Shown in pieces: positions 1-8,119 of a stretch of 64,000 bases of DNA. The DNA lies in NCBI GenBank assembly GCA_029979265.1, contig JAPOHW010000007.1:57211-121210 (forward strand), in the 5' to 3' direction. How positions within the stretch are numbered: position 1 is the stretch's first letter; the number at the start of each line of letters is the position of its first letter. The position numbers and the translations under genes are program-made. The stretch is from Actinomycetota bacterium. GTDB taxonomy: Bacteria > Actinomycetota > Acidimicrobiia > Acidimicrobiales > Aldehydirespiratoraceae. The notes below the pieces were generated by a model. The model did not search any database. It was not told the origin of the DNA and was given only the letters and a program-made list of their open reading frames with translations.

Positions 1-716
1 CCCCAGTCGAGATCGCGGGTGATCGCTCGGTCGAGCAGGCCCTCCTCATCGACCCAGCTCCGCACGAAATTCAGGACGTGGGGACGCCAGTCGGACTTTT
101 CGGCGAGGTAGGAACCGATCTCGGCCGTGAAATCGGAATAGCGGAAGTAGAAGTGTTCGGTTTTCCGGAGCACCGGGGTGGCTTGGGAAAGCTTCGACCG
201 AGGGTCGACCAGGTCGATGGGATCGAGCGTGCGGCCGCACTGGTCGCACTGATCACCGCGAGCGTCGTCATAGGAACAGTGCGGACAGGTGCCCTCGATG
301 TAGCGATCGGGCAAAAAGCGCTCGACGTCGGGATCGAAGAACTGCTCACTGGTGCGCTTGTCGATGTGCCCGTTGTGCAGTTGCTGCAGGAACATCTCCT
401 GGGTGACCCGAGCGTGATGAGGCGTGCCGGTGGTGGTGTAGTTGTCCCAGCTGATGCCGAGTGCCTTCCACTGACGAAGGAATTCCTCGTGATAGCGGTC
501 GGCGATGACTTGGGGCGTCACACCCTCGTCGTCAGCACGAACCGTGATCGGGGTTCCGTGCACGTCGGACCCGCTGACCATCAAGACCTCGTTGCCCACC
601 AGACGTTGGTGGCGAGCGAAGATGTCAGCAGGGAGGTACGCGCCCGAAACGTGCCCCAGATGCCGAGAACCCGAGGCATAGGGCCATGCAACAGCGACGA
701 GTACGGGGGTGCTCAT
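1..716 (-). CDS. metG: Methionyl-tRNA synthetase, 3' end cut by window edge
   Basis: Charges tRNA(Met) with methionine in the cytoplasm. The reading frame runs from ATG at 716 to the window edge without a stop, giving about 238 N-terminal residues of a protein usually 500-650 long. Near the start is PYASGSRHLGH, the class I 'HIGH' signature. Further on is a zinc knuckle, CPHCSYDDARGDQCDQC, typical of bacterial MetG. The KMSKS loop and anticodon-binding domain lie outside the window. It follows rmuC on the same strand with 21 bases between them, so the two are probably co-transcribed. Confidence 0.95.
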   Translation of the reverse strand, partial: MSTPVLVAVAWPYASGSRHLGHVSGAYLPADIFARHQRLVGNEVLMVSGSDVHGTPITVRADDEGVTPQVIADRYHEEFLRQWKALGISWDNYTTTGTPHHARVTQEMFLQQLHNGHIDKRTSEQFFDPDVERFLPDRYIEGTCPHCSYDDARGDQCDQCGRTLDPIDLVDPRSKLSQATPVLRKTEHFYFRYSDFTAEIGSYLAEKSDWRPHVLNFVRSWVDEEGLLDRAITRDLDW

Positions 717-737
717 TGCTGCTGAGGTTACCGGTGG

Positions 738-2060
738 CTAGCCAACGCTGCGGTCGGTGACCTCTCGCAGTATCGGAAGCGGCGCATCACCGACGACGGG
801 AGACGCTCCACCGAAACCCTGCCGGGATCGCACATCGTCGATGCGGTCGAGTTGCCGTTCGAGTTGACGGCGTCGGGGCCCGGACAGCTCACCAAAGCTC
901 CGGGAGAGGGTGTCGAGATGCCGGTCGACCTTCTCGATCTGTTCTGAGAACCTTCGCCACTGCTCGCCAAAGCCGGCGAGGCACTGGAGGATCTCTTCGC
1001 TGGCCCGTTCGACGGCGAAGGTGTCCATCGCCTGTCGGACCACGCCGAGTACGGCGAACAGCGTCGTGGGCGAACACAGCACGACCCGCTGCGTCAGCGC
1101 ATCGTCGAGCAGGGTCGAGTCGTTTTCGTGGATGAAGCCGTAGACGCTCTCGTTCGGAATGAACAGGAGGAGGTAGCCGATGGTGGAATCGCTGGCGGTA
1201 TACCCACGACCGCCGAGTTCCTTCACCCGGTCACGGACGTCACGCAGAAAGCGCTCGCGCAACTCGGCGGCCTCGATGTCCGAGGGCGCCTCGAGATAGC
1301 GGAGGTAGTTGGTCACCGGGAACTTCACGTCCATGTGGAGTTGGTTCTCGTCGGGCAAGAGGAAGGTGAAATCGGGCTTGGTCCCACCCTCGATCGTCTT
1401 TTGTTTTCGGTAGTTGACGCCCTCTCGCATCCCGGCCGATCGCAGGACGTCCTCGGCCATGCGCTCGCCCCACTGCCCGCGGGTTTGCGGACTCGCCAGC
1501 GCGTCCCGAAGGTGTCCGGTCGTCTCGGCCAACAACTTCTGCTGACGGGTTGCGGCTTCAAGCGACTCGACGAACTGTCCGTGTTGCTGCGCCCGGTCCT
1601 TCTGGAGTTGGGTGACCAGCAACCGTAGTTGGGTGAGTTCTGCACTCATGGCCGTGACCTGCTCGCCCATCTGCTTCGACATGCCACCGACCCGCTCACC
1701 GACTGTGTCGGACATGCCGGCAACCTTCTGGGCCACAAGCGTGTCGACCGATTCGACCTTCTCGGCCAGCGCAGCAAAAGCGTGCTCGAGCCGCTGCTCG
1801 ATCGCTTCACGACGCACGTCGAGTTCGGCTGTTCCTGTCTGCAGGCGACTGTCGAAGCTCTCGCCTGCGACCGTCACAACTCGTTCGACGACGCCATCAA
1901 CCTGCACCTGCTGGTGGGCGACCAACTCGGCGGCGAGCCGTTCCACAGTTCCAGCCTCGAAGCCCCGCCGCTTTCGGGCGAGCCACAGCCCCACAACGAC
2001 CCCAACGACTGCGACGACGAGCGACGAAAGGACGGATGAGATCTCGAACACAGGGTCCAT
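738..2060 (-). CDS. rmuC: DNA recombination protein RmuC family
   Basis: RmuC proteins are membrane-anchored, coiled-coil proteins with a nuclease-like fold that limit recombination at inverted repeats. The exact activity is not established. From the ATG at 2060 the protein has an N-terminal transmembrane helix (about residues 5-25), a long coiled-coil stretch to about residue 170, then the conserved core with GQWGE, KPDFTFLLPD and the DVKFP motif. The length, 440 aa, is normal. The frame is open up to 2219, but the upstream part is low-quality Arg/Ala-rich sequence, so MDPVFEIS is preferred as start. It ends in TAG just upstream of metG. Confidence 0.9.
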   Translation of the reverse strand: MDPVFEISSVLSSLVVAVVGVVVGLWLARKRRGFEAGTVERLAAELVAHQQVQVDGVVERVVTVAGESFDSRLQTGTAELDVRREAIEQRLEHAFAALAEKVESVDTLVAQKVAGMSDTVGERVGGMSKQMGEQVTAMSAELTQLRLLVTQLQKDRAQQHGQFVESLEAATRQQKLLAETTGHLRDALASPQTRGQWGERMAEDVLRSAGMREGVNYRKQKTIEGGTKPDFTFLLPDENQLHMDVKFPVTNYLRYLEAPSDIEAAELRERFLRDVRDRVKELGGRGYTASDSTIGYLLLFIPNESVYGFIHENDSTLLDDALTQRVVLCSPTTLFAVLGVVRQAMDTFAVERASEEILQCLAGFGEQWRRFSEQIEKVDRHLDTLSRSFGELSGPRRRQLERQLDRIDDVRSRQGFGGASPVVGDAPLPILREVTDRSVG

Positions 2061-2245
2061 GACGCTCACAGTACGGAGCGGATGTGACACCCCGCCTTGG
2101 GCCAATGTGCCGAGTGGAACGGCGAGGGAGCGACGCAACAACGCCTCCGGACCCAGCGCACGAGCACTGGTCGCGTTCGACACCACCAAGCCATCGCCGG
2201 ACTGGCCCTCGGGCGGCACAACTCGACTGGCTTCGGTCGACCTTC

Positions 2246-2683
2246 CTACCCAGCCAGATGTTCCCTGGCCCGACTGCTGAGGGGAGCCCCCCGAGCCTCC
2301 AAGAACCGGAGCACGCGGGGGACGTCGTCAGCCGATCGAAGATTTGCCGTGACAGCCCGTTTGCTTCCGCGTGCCGTCAACCCGATGTTGTTGGTCAACC
2401 AGCCAGTCTTCAGATCGACCGATTCCAGGTCTTCGTAGCGCACTGTGCTCATCTTCATGACCTTGATCTCCACGCGATCGTCAAAAAATCTCACCGACGG
2501 GTTCAGGTTGTTCTTCGACACGAAGAAGCCGGCGCCACTGAACGTTGCCCGGACGTCGACCTCGACGCCGTCAACGGGAAGAGGACTCGAGAGCTCATCC
2601 ATCTCGGCAGGTTCCCATACCTCGTCACCCAAGGCCATCCACCTGCGCTCGTGCGCAACCGTTGGCTGTGCTCCAGACGTCAC
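2246..2683 (-). CDS. Hypothetical protein with possible PH-like fold
   Basis: This 145-aa protein has no signal peptide or membrane segment. The C-terminal two thirds (FFVSKNNL, VKMSTVRYEDL, NNIGLTARGSK, then a final helix) resembles a small bacterial PH-like domain by eye, but I cannot name a family. The start is GTG at 2683; an internal ATG at 2638 (MALGDEVWEP) is an alternative. It lies between rsmI and rmuC on the same strand with roomy spacing, so it may be its own unit. The 185 bases downstream, to the rmuC start, hold only the presumed rmuC promoter region. Confidence 0.6.
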   Translation of the reverse strand: MTSGAQPTVAHERRWMALGDEVWEPAEMDELSSPLPVDGVEVDVRATFSGAGFFVSKNNLNPSVRFFDDRVEIKVMKMSTVRYEDLESVDLKTGWLTNNIGLTARGSKRAVTANLRSADDVPRVLRFLEARGAPLSSRAREHLAG

Positions 2684-2718
2684 TGCACGTTGCGATGGCG
2701 CGTTCGCACCGCGCTGGA

Positions 2719-3543
2719 TCAGAGACCCAGTGCAAGGTCGTAGACCCTCCGTTTCCGTGCTCCCGTTTCGGCCACGACGGCATCGACTGCCTCACGCCGA
2801 CTGGCGCCATGCGACAACGCAACCGCAAGGCGCGCAGTGATCTCCGCATCGTCGAGCTCCCCCGGACCGGAGGCACCCTCGATCACCACGACGACCTCGC
2901 CCTTCACGCCCTCACGAGCCCACTGCGCCAACTCGGCAAGGGTGCCGCGCCGAAGTTCCTCGTGCAGTTTGGTCAGCTCACGGGCGACGACGGCTCGGCG
3001 GTCAGCCCCACAGCGCTCGGCGAGCGCGTCGAGGGTGGCAGCCACCCGTTTCGGCGACTCGTACAACACGACGGTGCGCCGCTCGCTGGCGATCGCATCG
3101 ATCTGGTCGTCTCGGAGCCGGCCCTTGCGAGCAAGGAACCCTTCGAAGACGAACCGGCCGGTGGGAAGCCCCGAGGCCACCAGGGCCGAGATCGCCGCCA
3201 CCGGGCCGGGAACCGTCGTGACCTCGTGGTCCGCCGCGATCGCTGCTGCCACGAGGCGCTCCCCCGGGTCACTGATCCCCGGTGTGCCGGCGTCGCTCAC
3301 CAAGACGACCCGTTCGCCAGCGGCGAGGCGATCGAGTACGGCGGGGATGGTCTCGAACTCGGTGTGGTCGTCGACCCGCTTCAGTTCAGCAGCCCGTACG
3401 CCGGCGTGTTTGAGCAACACACCGGTACGGCGGGTGTCCTCACAACAGACCAGATCGGCACTCGCAAGGGCCTCGGTTGCCCGGGGAGACAGGTCACCGA
3501 GGTTGCCGATCGGCGTGGCGACAAGAATCAGGACGCCGCTCAT
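2719..3543 (-). CDS. rsmI: 16S rRNA (cytidine-1402-2'-O)-methyltransferase RsmI
   Basis: Methylates the 2'-OH of C1402 in the decoding centre of 16S rRNA using S-adenosylmethionine. The 274-aa protein begins MSGVLILVATPIGNLGDL, the diagnostic RsmI N-terminus, followed by CCEDTRRTG, VSDAGTPGISDPG and GFLARKG, all hallmarks of this SpoU-unrelated tetrapyrrole-methylase-fold family. A longer upstream frame exists but starts with low-complexity sequence. The ATG at 3543 overlaps the stop of the DUF192 gene (ATGA), which implies translational coupling. Confidence 0.96.
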   Translation of the reverse strand: MSGVLILVATPIGNLGDLSPRATEALASADLVCCEDTRRTGVLLKHAGVRAAELKRVDDHTEFETIPAVLDRLAAGERVVLVSDAGTPGISDPGERLVAAAIAADHEVTTVPGPVAAISALVASGLPTGRFVFEGFLARKGRLRDDQIDAIASERRTVVLYESPKRVAATLDALAERCGADRRAVVARELTKLHEELRRGTLAELAQWAREGVKGEVVVVIEGASGPGELDDAEITARLAVALSHGASRREAVDAVVAETGARKRRVYDLALGL

Positions 3544-3872
3544 TCGACGCGAATCTCGAGTTGCATGCCTCGCTCGACCCCCCACCGCCGAAAGGAGCCG
3601 GCCTCGGCTTCGAGGACCGCCCCAGCCCTCGGCGACCACCGGCCGAGACGGCCCGGAACCATTTCGGAGATGGACAGAACCCGCAAGTCGTCATCGAGGT
3701 GGGCGACGTCGAGCGCAAAGCGCATTCGGACCGTGTGCACGCTGCGGGCGGGGCGCAGGAGCAGGGCACCCTCGATCCCTTCCCGCCCCAGCAATCCACG
3801 GCGACGTGCCTTGCGGGATTCGGCGATCTCCAACGAGGCGATCACCCGCCCCTCGTGCACCAGCCAGGCCAT
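3540..3872 (-). CDS. DUF192 family protein
   Basis: A 110-aa protein with the DUF192 pattern: GLLGRE near residue 30, MRFALDVAHLDDDLRVL in the middle (family consensus MRFPIDVVFLD), then the terminal beta strands. DUF192 proteins are small, often exported domains of unknown function. No signal peptide is visible here. Its stop overlaps the rsmI start by 4 bases, so the two are coupled. Confidence 0.85.
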   Translation of the reverse strand: MAWLVHEGRVIASLEIAESRKARRRGLLGREGIEGALLLRPARSVHTVRMRFALDVAHLDDDLRVLSISEMVPGRLGRWSPRAGAVLEAEAGSFRRWGVERGMQLEIRVE

Positions 3873-3929
3873 GCCTCGACGCTAATCGCAGCGACGCCCC
3901 AGCACCGACCGCCGGTACGTGCGAACCAA

Positions 3930-4868
3930 TCAGGCCCGTACCGGTTCTCGTTCGGCCTGCATTGCGAGCCGCTTCTCGCGCCGTTCGGCCAACCGGTGCC
4001 CGAGGGTGCCGATGCGGCTGATCTGCGTCACCAGTGCCTCCCGTGCCTCCTCTGCTTGTGCAGAGAGACCTTCGATCGACTCGATCGCCCAATCCCGCAG
4101 CACCACCGGCTTCAGAATCTTGTCGTGATGGATCGCGAAGTCGTAGATGCCGGCATCGGCAATTGCTTTCGCATGCGCTGCGAAACCGGGGATACCCGTG
4201 CCGGGCATCTGGAAGTCTTGGACCTGCCGGTTCACCGCAATGACTGCCGCCGAAGGATCGATCTCGAAGATCACCTGCATGGCATCGCGGTAGAAGAGGT
4301 AGTGCAGATTCTCATCCGCGGCCACCCGTCGCATCACGGCCTTCCCGGCCGGGTCGGCGAGCATGTTGCCGGTGTTGAAATGGCTGATGCGCGTTGCGAG
4401 TTCCTGCAACGTGACGTAGGCGAGGCCCTCGGTCAATGACGGCGGCTCCGGAACCTGTCCGCTCTGCACCTGGGCCATCCGAGCCCGCTCGAGCTCGACT
4501 GGATCGATCGACCGGGTCGCCATGAGGTACCCATTGATCACGATGCCATGGCGCCCTTCTTCGGCGGTCCATCGACGAACCCACTCACCCCATGCCCCGT
4601 CGCGACCCATCATTCGCTCGATGTCGCGGAAGTAGTACGGCAGGTTGTCCTCGGTCAGCACGTTCACGTACAAGGCGCTGCGCACAGCGCTCGGCACGTT
4701 CGCCTCCTCGGGCGACCACTCGTAGTCGTCGGGGAAGTCCGCCGCTGCGCTCCACGGAATGTAGGCGTGGGGATGCCACTCCTGCGTCGTTTCGAGGTGT
4801 CGTTCGATCAGCTTCTCGGCCGTTTCAGCCAGCGCTTCGCGCAGATGAAGGTCGGGGATCGCCGTCAT
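3930..4868 (-). CDS. Acyl-[ACP] desaturase (stearoyl-ACP desaturase family)
   Basis: Soluble diiron enzyme that inserts a double bond into ACP- or CoA-bound fatty acids, related to mycobacterial DesA1/DesA2. The six diiron ligands can be read: E73, then E104 and H107 in TAEEGRHG, E156 in LQELATR, and E186 and H189 in ADENLHY. The length (312 aa) fits. The gene is monocistronic and divergent from the PhyH gene. A palindromic TetR-type operator lies 16-31 bases upstream of the ATG, so expression is probably repressed by a lipid-responsive TetR regulator not located next to it. Confidence 0.9.
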   Translation of the reverse strand: MTAIPDLHLREALAETAEKLIERHLETTQEWHPHAYIPWSAAADFPDDYEWSPEEANVPSAVRSALYVNVLTEDNLPYYFRDIERMMGRDGAWGEWVRRWTAEEGRHGIVINGYLMATRSIDPVELERARMAQVQSGQVPEPPSLTEGLAYVTLQELATRISHFNTGNMLADPAGKAVMRRVAADENLHYLFYRDAMQVIFEIDPSAAVIAVNRQVQDFQMPGTGIPGFAAHAKAIADAGIYDFAIHHDKILKPVVLRDWAIESIEGLSAQAEEAREALVTQISRIGTLGHRLAERREKRLAMQAEREPVRA

Positions 4869-4883
4869 GACCCTGCGAGCCTA

Positions 4884-4899
4884 CCTACCGGTCGGCAGG
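4884..4899. promoter_or_regulatory. TetR-type operator candidate upstream of the desaturase
   Basis: The 16-base imperfect palindrome CCTACCGGTCGGCAGG has matching arms except at position 4/13 and the centre. It sits inside a wider GCCT...AGGC frame. Its core resembles the ACCGGTCGG core seen in several TetR-family operators. It lies just before the desaturase start, where a repressor would block transcription, and within the 143-bp divergent region shared with the PhyH gene. Confidence 0.5.
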
Positions 4900-5011
4900 C
4901 TGTAAACGTGGGGAGAATGTTCGATTCCAAAACAACACACACGCTGCCTTGGACACCGCCGAGTCTCGATCGGTTACGACCCGAGCTGCACCGAGTCACT
5001 ATCGTGCGGCG

Positions 5012-5908
5012 ATGGTGCTCGTTCTGGAATCAGCGACCCTCGACCGTTACGAGACCGACGGCTTCCTCCTTCTTCCGAGCCACATCGACGCCCAGTGGCT
5101 CGGTCGACTTCGTCAGGCCATGGATCGCCTCGTCGACGAGTCACGTACTGCCGAGCCCGGCGACCAACGCTTCGACACCGAGCCCGGTCACTGCGCAGAC
5201 CGGCCGCGCCTTCGACGAATCAACGCTCCGGTCGATCTCGACCCAACGTTTGCCGCCTTTGCGCTCGATGGACCTGCCACCGACCTCGCCGAGGCACTCC
5301 TCGGGCCGAACGTCCGCTTCCACCACTCCAAGCTCAACATCAAATGGTCCGACGGTGGAGAGGAGGTCAAGTGGCATCAGGACATCCAGTTCTGGCCCCA
5401 CACCGACTTCTCGCCGCTCACGATCGGCGTGTACCTCGATGATGTCCTCGACGACGACATCGGCCCGATGGGGGTCGTACCCGGCAGCCACACCGGCGAG
5501 TTGTACGACCTCCACCATCCCGACGGCTCATGGTCGGGTGCGCTTTCGGACGCCGACACCACCCGTGCTGCAGTCGATCGTGCCGTGTATCTGAAAGGAC
5601 CGGCGGGCAGCGTCACGGTGCACAACTGCTGTTGCGTGCACGGTTCGGCCCACAACCGGTCGGACCGCTCGCGCCCCCTTCTGCTCCAGACCTATTCGCG
5701 CGCCGACTCGTACCCCCTGCTGGGCGTGGGCACGAACGGCAAGGCGGGTCGGGGGGCACACCAACTGGTGCGGGGATCGGCGCCGGCAACACTCACCATC
5801 GAGGGCCGCACGATGCCAGCTGCCCCCGACTGGTACCACGGCTCGTATCAATCGATCTTTTCGGTCCAGCAGGCTGCATCGGACGGATCGGAAGCATCGA
5901 CCCGGTGA
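5012..5908 (+). CDS. Phytanoyl-CoA dioxygenase (PhyH) family protein
   Basis: Predicted Fe(II)/2-oxoglutarate-dependent oxygenase; the substrate is unknown. The metal triad is visible: H122 and D124 in KWHQDIQFW and the distal H210 in VHGSAHNRS. R221 is placed to bind 2-oxoglutarate, and GPMGVVPGSH is the usual PhyH turn. The start chosen is ATG at 5012 (298 aa). An in-frame ATG at 4949 would add 21 poorly structured residues. It is divergent from the desaturase and convergent with ychF (9-bp gap). Confidence 0.85.
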   Translation: MVLVLESATLDRYETDGFLLLPSHIDAQWLGRLRQAMDRLVDESRTAEPGDQRFDTEPGHCADRPRLRRINAPVDLDPTFAAFALDGPATDLAEALLGPNVRFHHSKLNIKWSDGGEEVKWHQDIQFWPHTDFSPLTIGVYLDDVLDDDIGPMGVVPGSHTGELYDLHHPDGSWSGALSDADTTRAAVDRAVYLKGPAGSVTVHNCCCVHGSAHNRSDRSRPLLLQTYSRADSYPLLGVGTNGKAGRGAHQLVRGSAPATLTIEGRTMPAAPDWYHGSYQSIFSVQQAASDGSEASTR

Positions 5909-5917
5909 TGTGCGTCG

Positions 5918-6991
5918 TCAGACGTTGAACCGGAACTCCATCACGTCACCGTCCTCGACGACGTAGTCCTTGCCTTCGGAGCGGACCTTCCCCGCCTCGC
6001 GAGCAGACGCCCACGACCCAGCCTCGATGAGCTCGTTCCACTGGATCGTCTCGGCCCGAATGAAGCCCCGTTGGAAGTCGGTGTGAATCACACCGGCCGC
6101 CTCAGGCGCCGTGGATCCGGCACGGAAGGTCCACGCCCGCGACTCTTTCTCACCGGTCGTGAGGTAAGTCCGCAGTCCGAGCATGTGGTACGCCGACGTC
6201 AGGAACGCAGGTACCGCACCGTCGCCAAGACCCAGCGCCTCAAGCATCTCCTGCCGGTCCTCCGGCGCCATCATCGCGGCTTCAGCCTCGAGCTGCACCG
6301 ACAGCGGCACCACTTCCGCACCGTCGAGTTCTGACCGAACCGGTGCAGCAATCGCATCTTCGTCGCCGATCTGATCCTCACCGATGTTGAGGACGGCCAT
6401 GACCGGCTTGTTGGTGAGGAAGAAGAATTCCTTGAGCTCAGCCCGCTCCTCGGCGTCGAGCCCCGCCCGGTAGAGCGGCGTGCCCTCTCCCAGCGTGTCG
6501 ACGCACCTCGTGAGGAGTTCGACGGTGCGCTTCAACGAACTGTCACCCTTGAGCATGCGCTGCATCTTGTCGCAGGCCTTCTCGGCACTGGCGAGATCAG
6601 CGAGCGCCAACTCGATCTCGACCACCCGCAGATGCTCCAGCGGATCCTGCGGACCAGGGACGTCTTCGTCCGGAAACGCGCGCAACACGAACACGATGGC
6701 GTCGACCTCGCGAATGTGGCTCAGGAAGGCGTTCCCGAGGCCCTCCCCCTGGCTGGCTCCCTCGACCAGCCCACCGATGTCGGTGAACTGCACCGCAGCA
6801 TGGATCGTCTCCTTGCTGCGCGACATCGCGCTGAGCTTCTCGAGGCGATGGTCGGGGACCTTGGCGACGCCGATGTTGGGATCGGTGGTGGCAAAGGCGT
6901 AGGGGGCGGCGTGAGCGCCGCCACCGGCGAGCGCGTTGTAGAGCGAGGACTTGCCCGCGTTGGGCAGACCGACAAAGCCGAAACGTTCCAT
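5918..6991 (-). CDS. ychF: Redox-regulated ATPase/GTPase YchF (OBG family)
   Basis: YchF is a ribosome- and stress-associated P-loop NTPase that prefers ATP. The 357-aa protein starts MERFGFVGLPNAGKSS (P-loop), followed by DIGGLVEGAS (switch II/G3), a coiled-coil arm, NIGEDQ in the G4 position and a C-terminal TGS domain with GVIHTDFQRGFIRAE and DGDVMEFRFNV. The C-terminal sequence is nearly identical to the family consensus. The start at 6991 was chosen over a longer open frame to 7147 because the P-loop must be near the N-terminus. Confidence 0.97.
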   Translation of the reverse strand: MERFGFVGLPNAGKSSLYNALAGGGAHAAPYAFATTDPNIGVAKVPDHRLEKLSAMSRSKETIHAAVQFTDIGGLVEGASQGEGLGNAFLSHIREVDAIVFVLRAFPDEDVPGPQDPLEHLRVVEIELALADLASAEKACDKMQRMLKGDSSLKRTVELLTRCVDTLGEGTPLYRAGLDAEERAELKEFFFLTNKPVMAVLNIGEDQIGDEDAIAAPVRSELDGAEVVPLSVQLEAEAAMMAPEDRQEMLEALGLGDGAVPAFLTSAYHMLGLRTYLTTGEKESRAWTFRAGSTAPEAAGVIHTDFQRGFIRAETIQWNELIEAGSWASAREAGKVRSEGKDYVVEDGDVMEFRFNV

Positions 6992-7037
6992 GACCGGGTC
7001 GAGGCTAGCGACCCCGACACGGGTACCGTTGGGGCTC

Positions 7038-7376
7038 GTGACCGACGTCGAGACCCCTGCTCCTGCGACGAACGATGTCGCTGGTGTCGACGCCGAGAAG
7101 GCGTTCTCGACATCGGTTGTGATTTCGGCGGTGCGGTGCACCCTCACCTACGTCCTGATCCCGTTCGTCTTTCCCTTGATCGGCTTCGGCGCCGGTGTCG
7201 GTCCATGGATCGGACTCCCGATCGGCACTGCGGCGATCGTGGCGAACCTCGTCTCCATCCGGCGTTTCCACCGTGCCGATCACCGATGGAAATGGCCAAT
7301 GACCGCGATCAATGCCAGCATCATCGGTCTGCTCACCGTGCTCGTGATCCTCGACGGTGCAGAGCTGCTCGGCTGA
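7038..7376 (+). CDS. Small integral membrane protein, unknown function
   Basis: The predicted product is 112 aa from the GTG at 7038. Two or three hydrophobic segments can be seen (about residues 28-55, 57-75 and 90-108), with basic RRFHRADHRWKW between the last two, suggesting a small hairpin in the membrane. The start is divergent from ychF, 46 bases away. I do not recognise a family. The 109 bases downstream, before the convergent HD gene, show only a weak hairpin. Confidence 0.55.
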   Translation: MTDVETPAPATNDVAGVDAEKAFSTSVVISAVRCTLTYVLIPFVFPLIGFGAGVGPWIGLPIGTAAIVANLVSIRRFHRADHRWKWPMTAINASIIGLLTVLVILDGAELLG

Positions 7377-7485
7377 CCGTGCCCATCGCCGCCGTCAGCG
7401 GGTGACTGACGATGCTCGACGCCTCAGGCGCCCGACGTGAACGACGGGTCCACGGTGCCGAGGCCTGACGCTCTCGCAGTCATCC

Positions 7486-8079
7486 TCAGCCGGTGAGCGG
7501 TGCAACACCCGGCACGCTCGACGGACGGGAGAACACCTCGTCGAGCATCGGGCGAAAGTCTTCGATGTCCATGACCGGGTAGCGGGGATCGAAGCAGTTC
7601 TGGTCGTACTCGTGACAGAAGTCGACGCAGCGGTCGAAGTAGGGCGAGTCCCGATGCCGATCTCGAGCGTTGCGGTCACCGTCGTGATGGTGAAAGTAGT
7701 AGTAGCCCTGGAAGAGTCCGTGGTGCTTGACCACCCAGTGCGTCTCCGCATCGACGTAGGGTCGCAGCAGTGCCGCTGCCGCATCGGAATGGTTCTCGGG
7801 GGCGAATCCGTCGGCGATGTCGTGCAGCAGCGCTGCCACCACCATGTCGACCGACTCGTTGTTGCGGTAGGCCCGCGTCCCTGACTGAAGCGAGTGTGCA
7901 TAGCGATCGCACTGATAGCCGAGCGTCGGCCCCTTCAACAGACCAAGCAGGCCGACGAGGTTGTCGACCAGCGCACCACGAGCGTGCTGCTCGAACGCCA
8001 CCCCGAGGTGCGCGTACTCCTCGCGGGTGCCGTGCTGCATCTCGGTCCACGGGACCTGGAAGTCGGGATCGAGCGCCAT
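7486..8079 (-). CDS. HD-domain metal-dependent enzyme (phosphohydrolase or MIOX/PhnZ-like oxygenase)
   Basis: This 197-aa protein carries an HD-type metal site: H62 in RYAHSLQ, the H86-D87 pair in LLHDIAD, further histidines in ENHSD and KHHGLFQGYYY, and a late Asp in YDQNCFDPRYP. The size and the all-helical layout match both HD phosphohydrolases and the small HD-fold mixed-valent diiron oxygenases (myo-inositol oxygenase, PhnZ and TmpB types). The sequence alone does not decide between hydrolase and oxygenase. It is divergent from the epimerase gene. Confidence 0.7.
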   Translation of the reverse strand: MALDPDFQVPWTEMQHGTREEYAHLGVAFEQHARGALVDNLVGLLGLLKGPTLGYQCDRYAHSLQSGTRAYRNNESVDMVVAALLHDIADGFAPENHSDAAAALLRPYVDAETHWVVKHHGLFQGYYYFHHHDGDRNARDRHRDSPYFDRCVDFCHEYDQNCFDPRYPVMDIEDFRPMLDEVFSRPSSVPGVAPLTG

Positions 8080-8119
8080 GGGCGCAGCTTACGCGGGGCT
8101 GGCGCTACCGTCGCTTCCG

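Noticed and set aside
2545-3885. A 446-codon plus-strand open frame across rsmI and the DUF192 gene
   Set aside because: Both underlying minus-strand genes are certain by motif, and the frame's translation is Arg/His/Ser-rich without structure.
5012-8079. PhnY/PhnZ phosphonate oxidation pair (PhyH at 5012 and HD protein at 7486)
   Set aside because: They are separated by ychF and a membrane gene in mixed orientations. No phosphonate transport genes are nearby.
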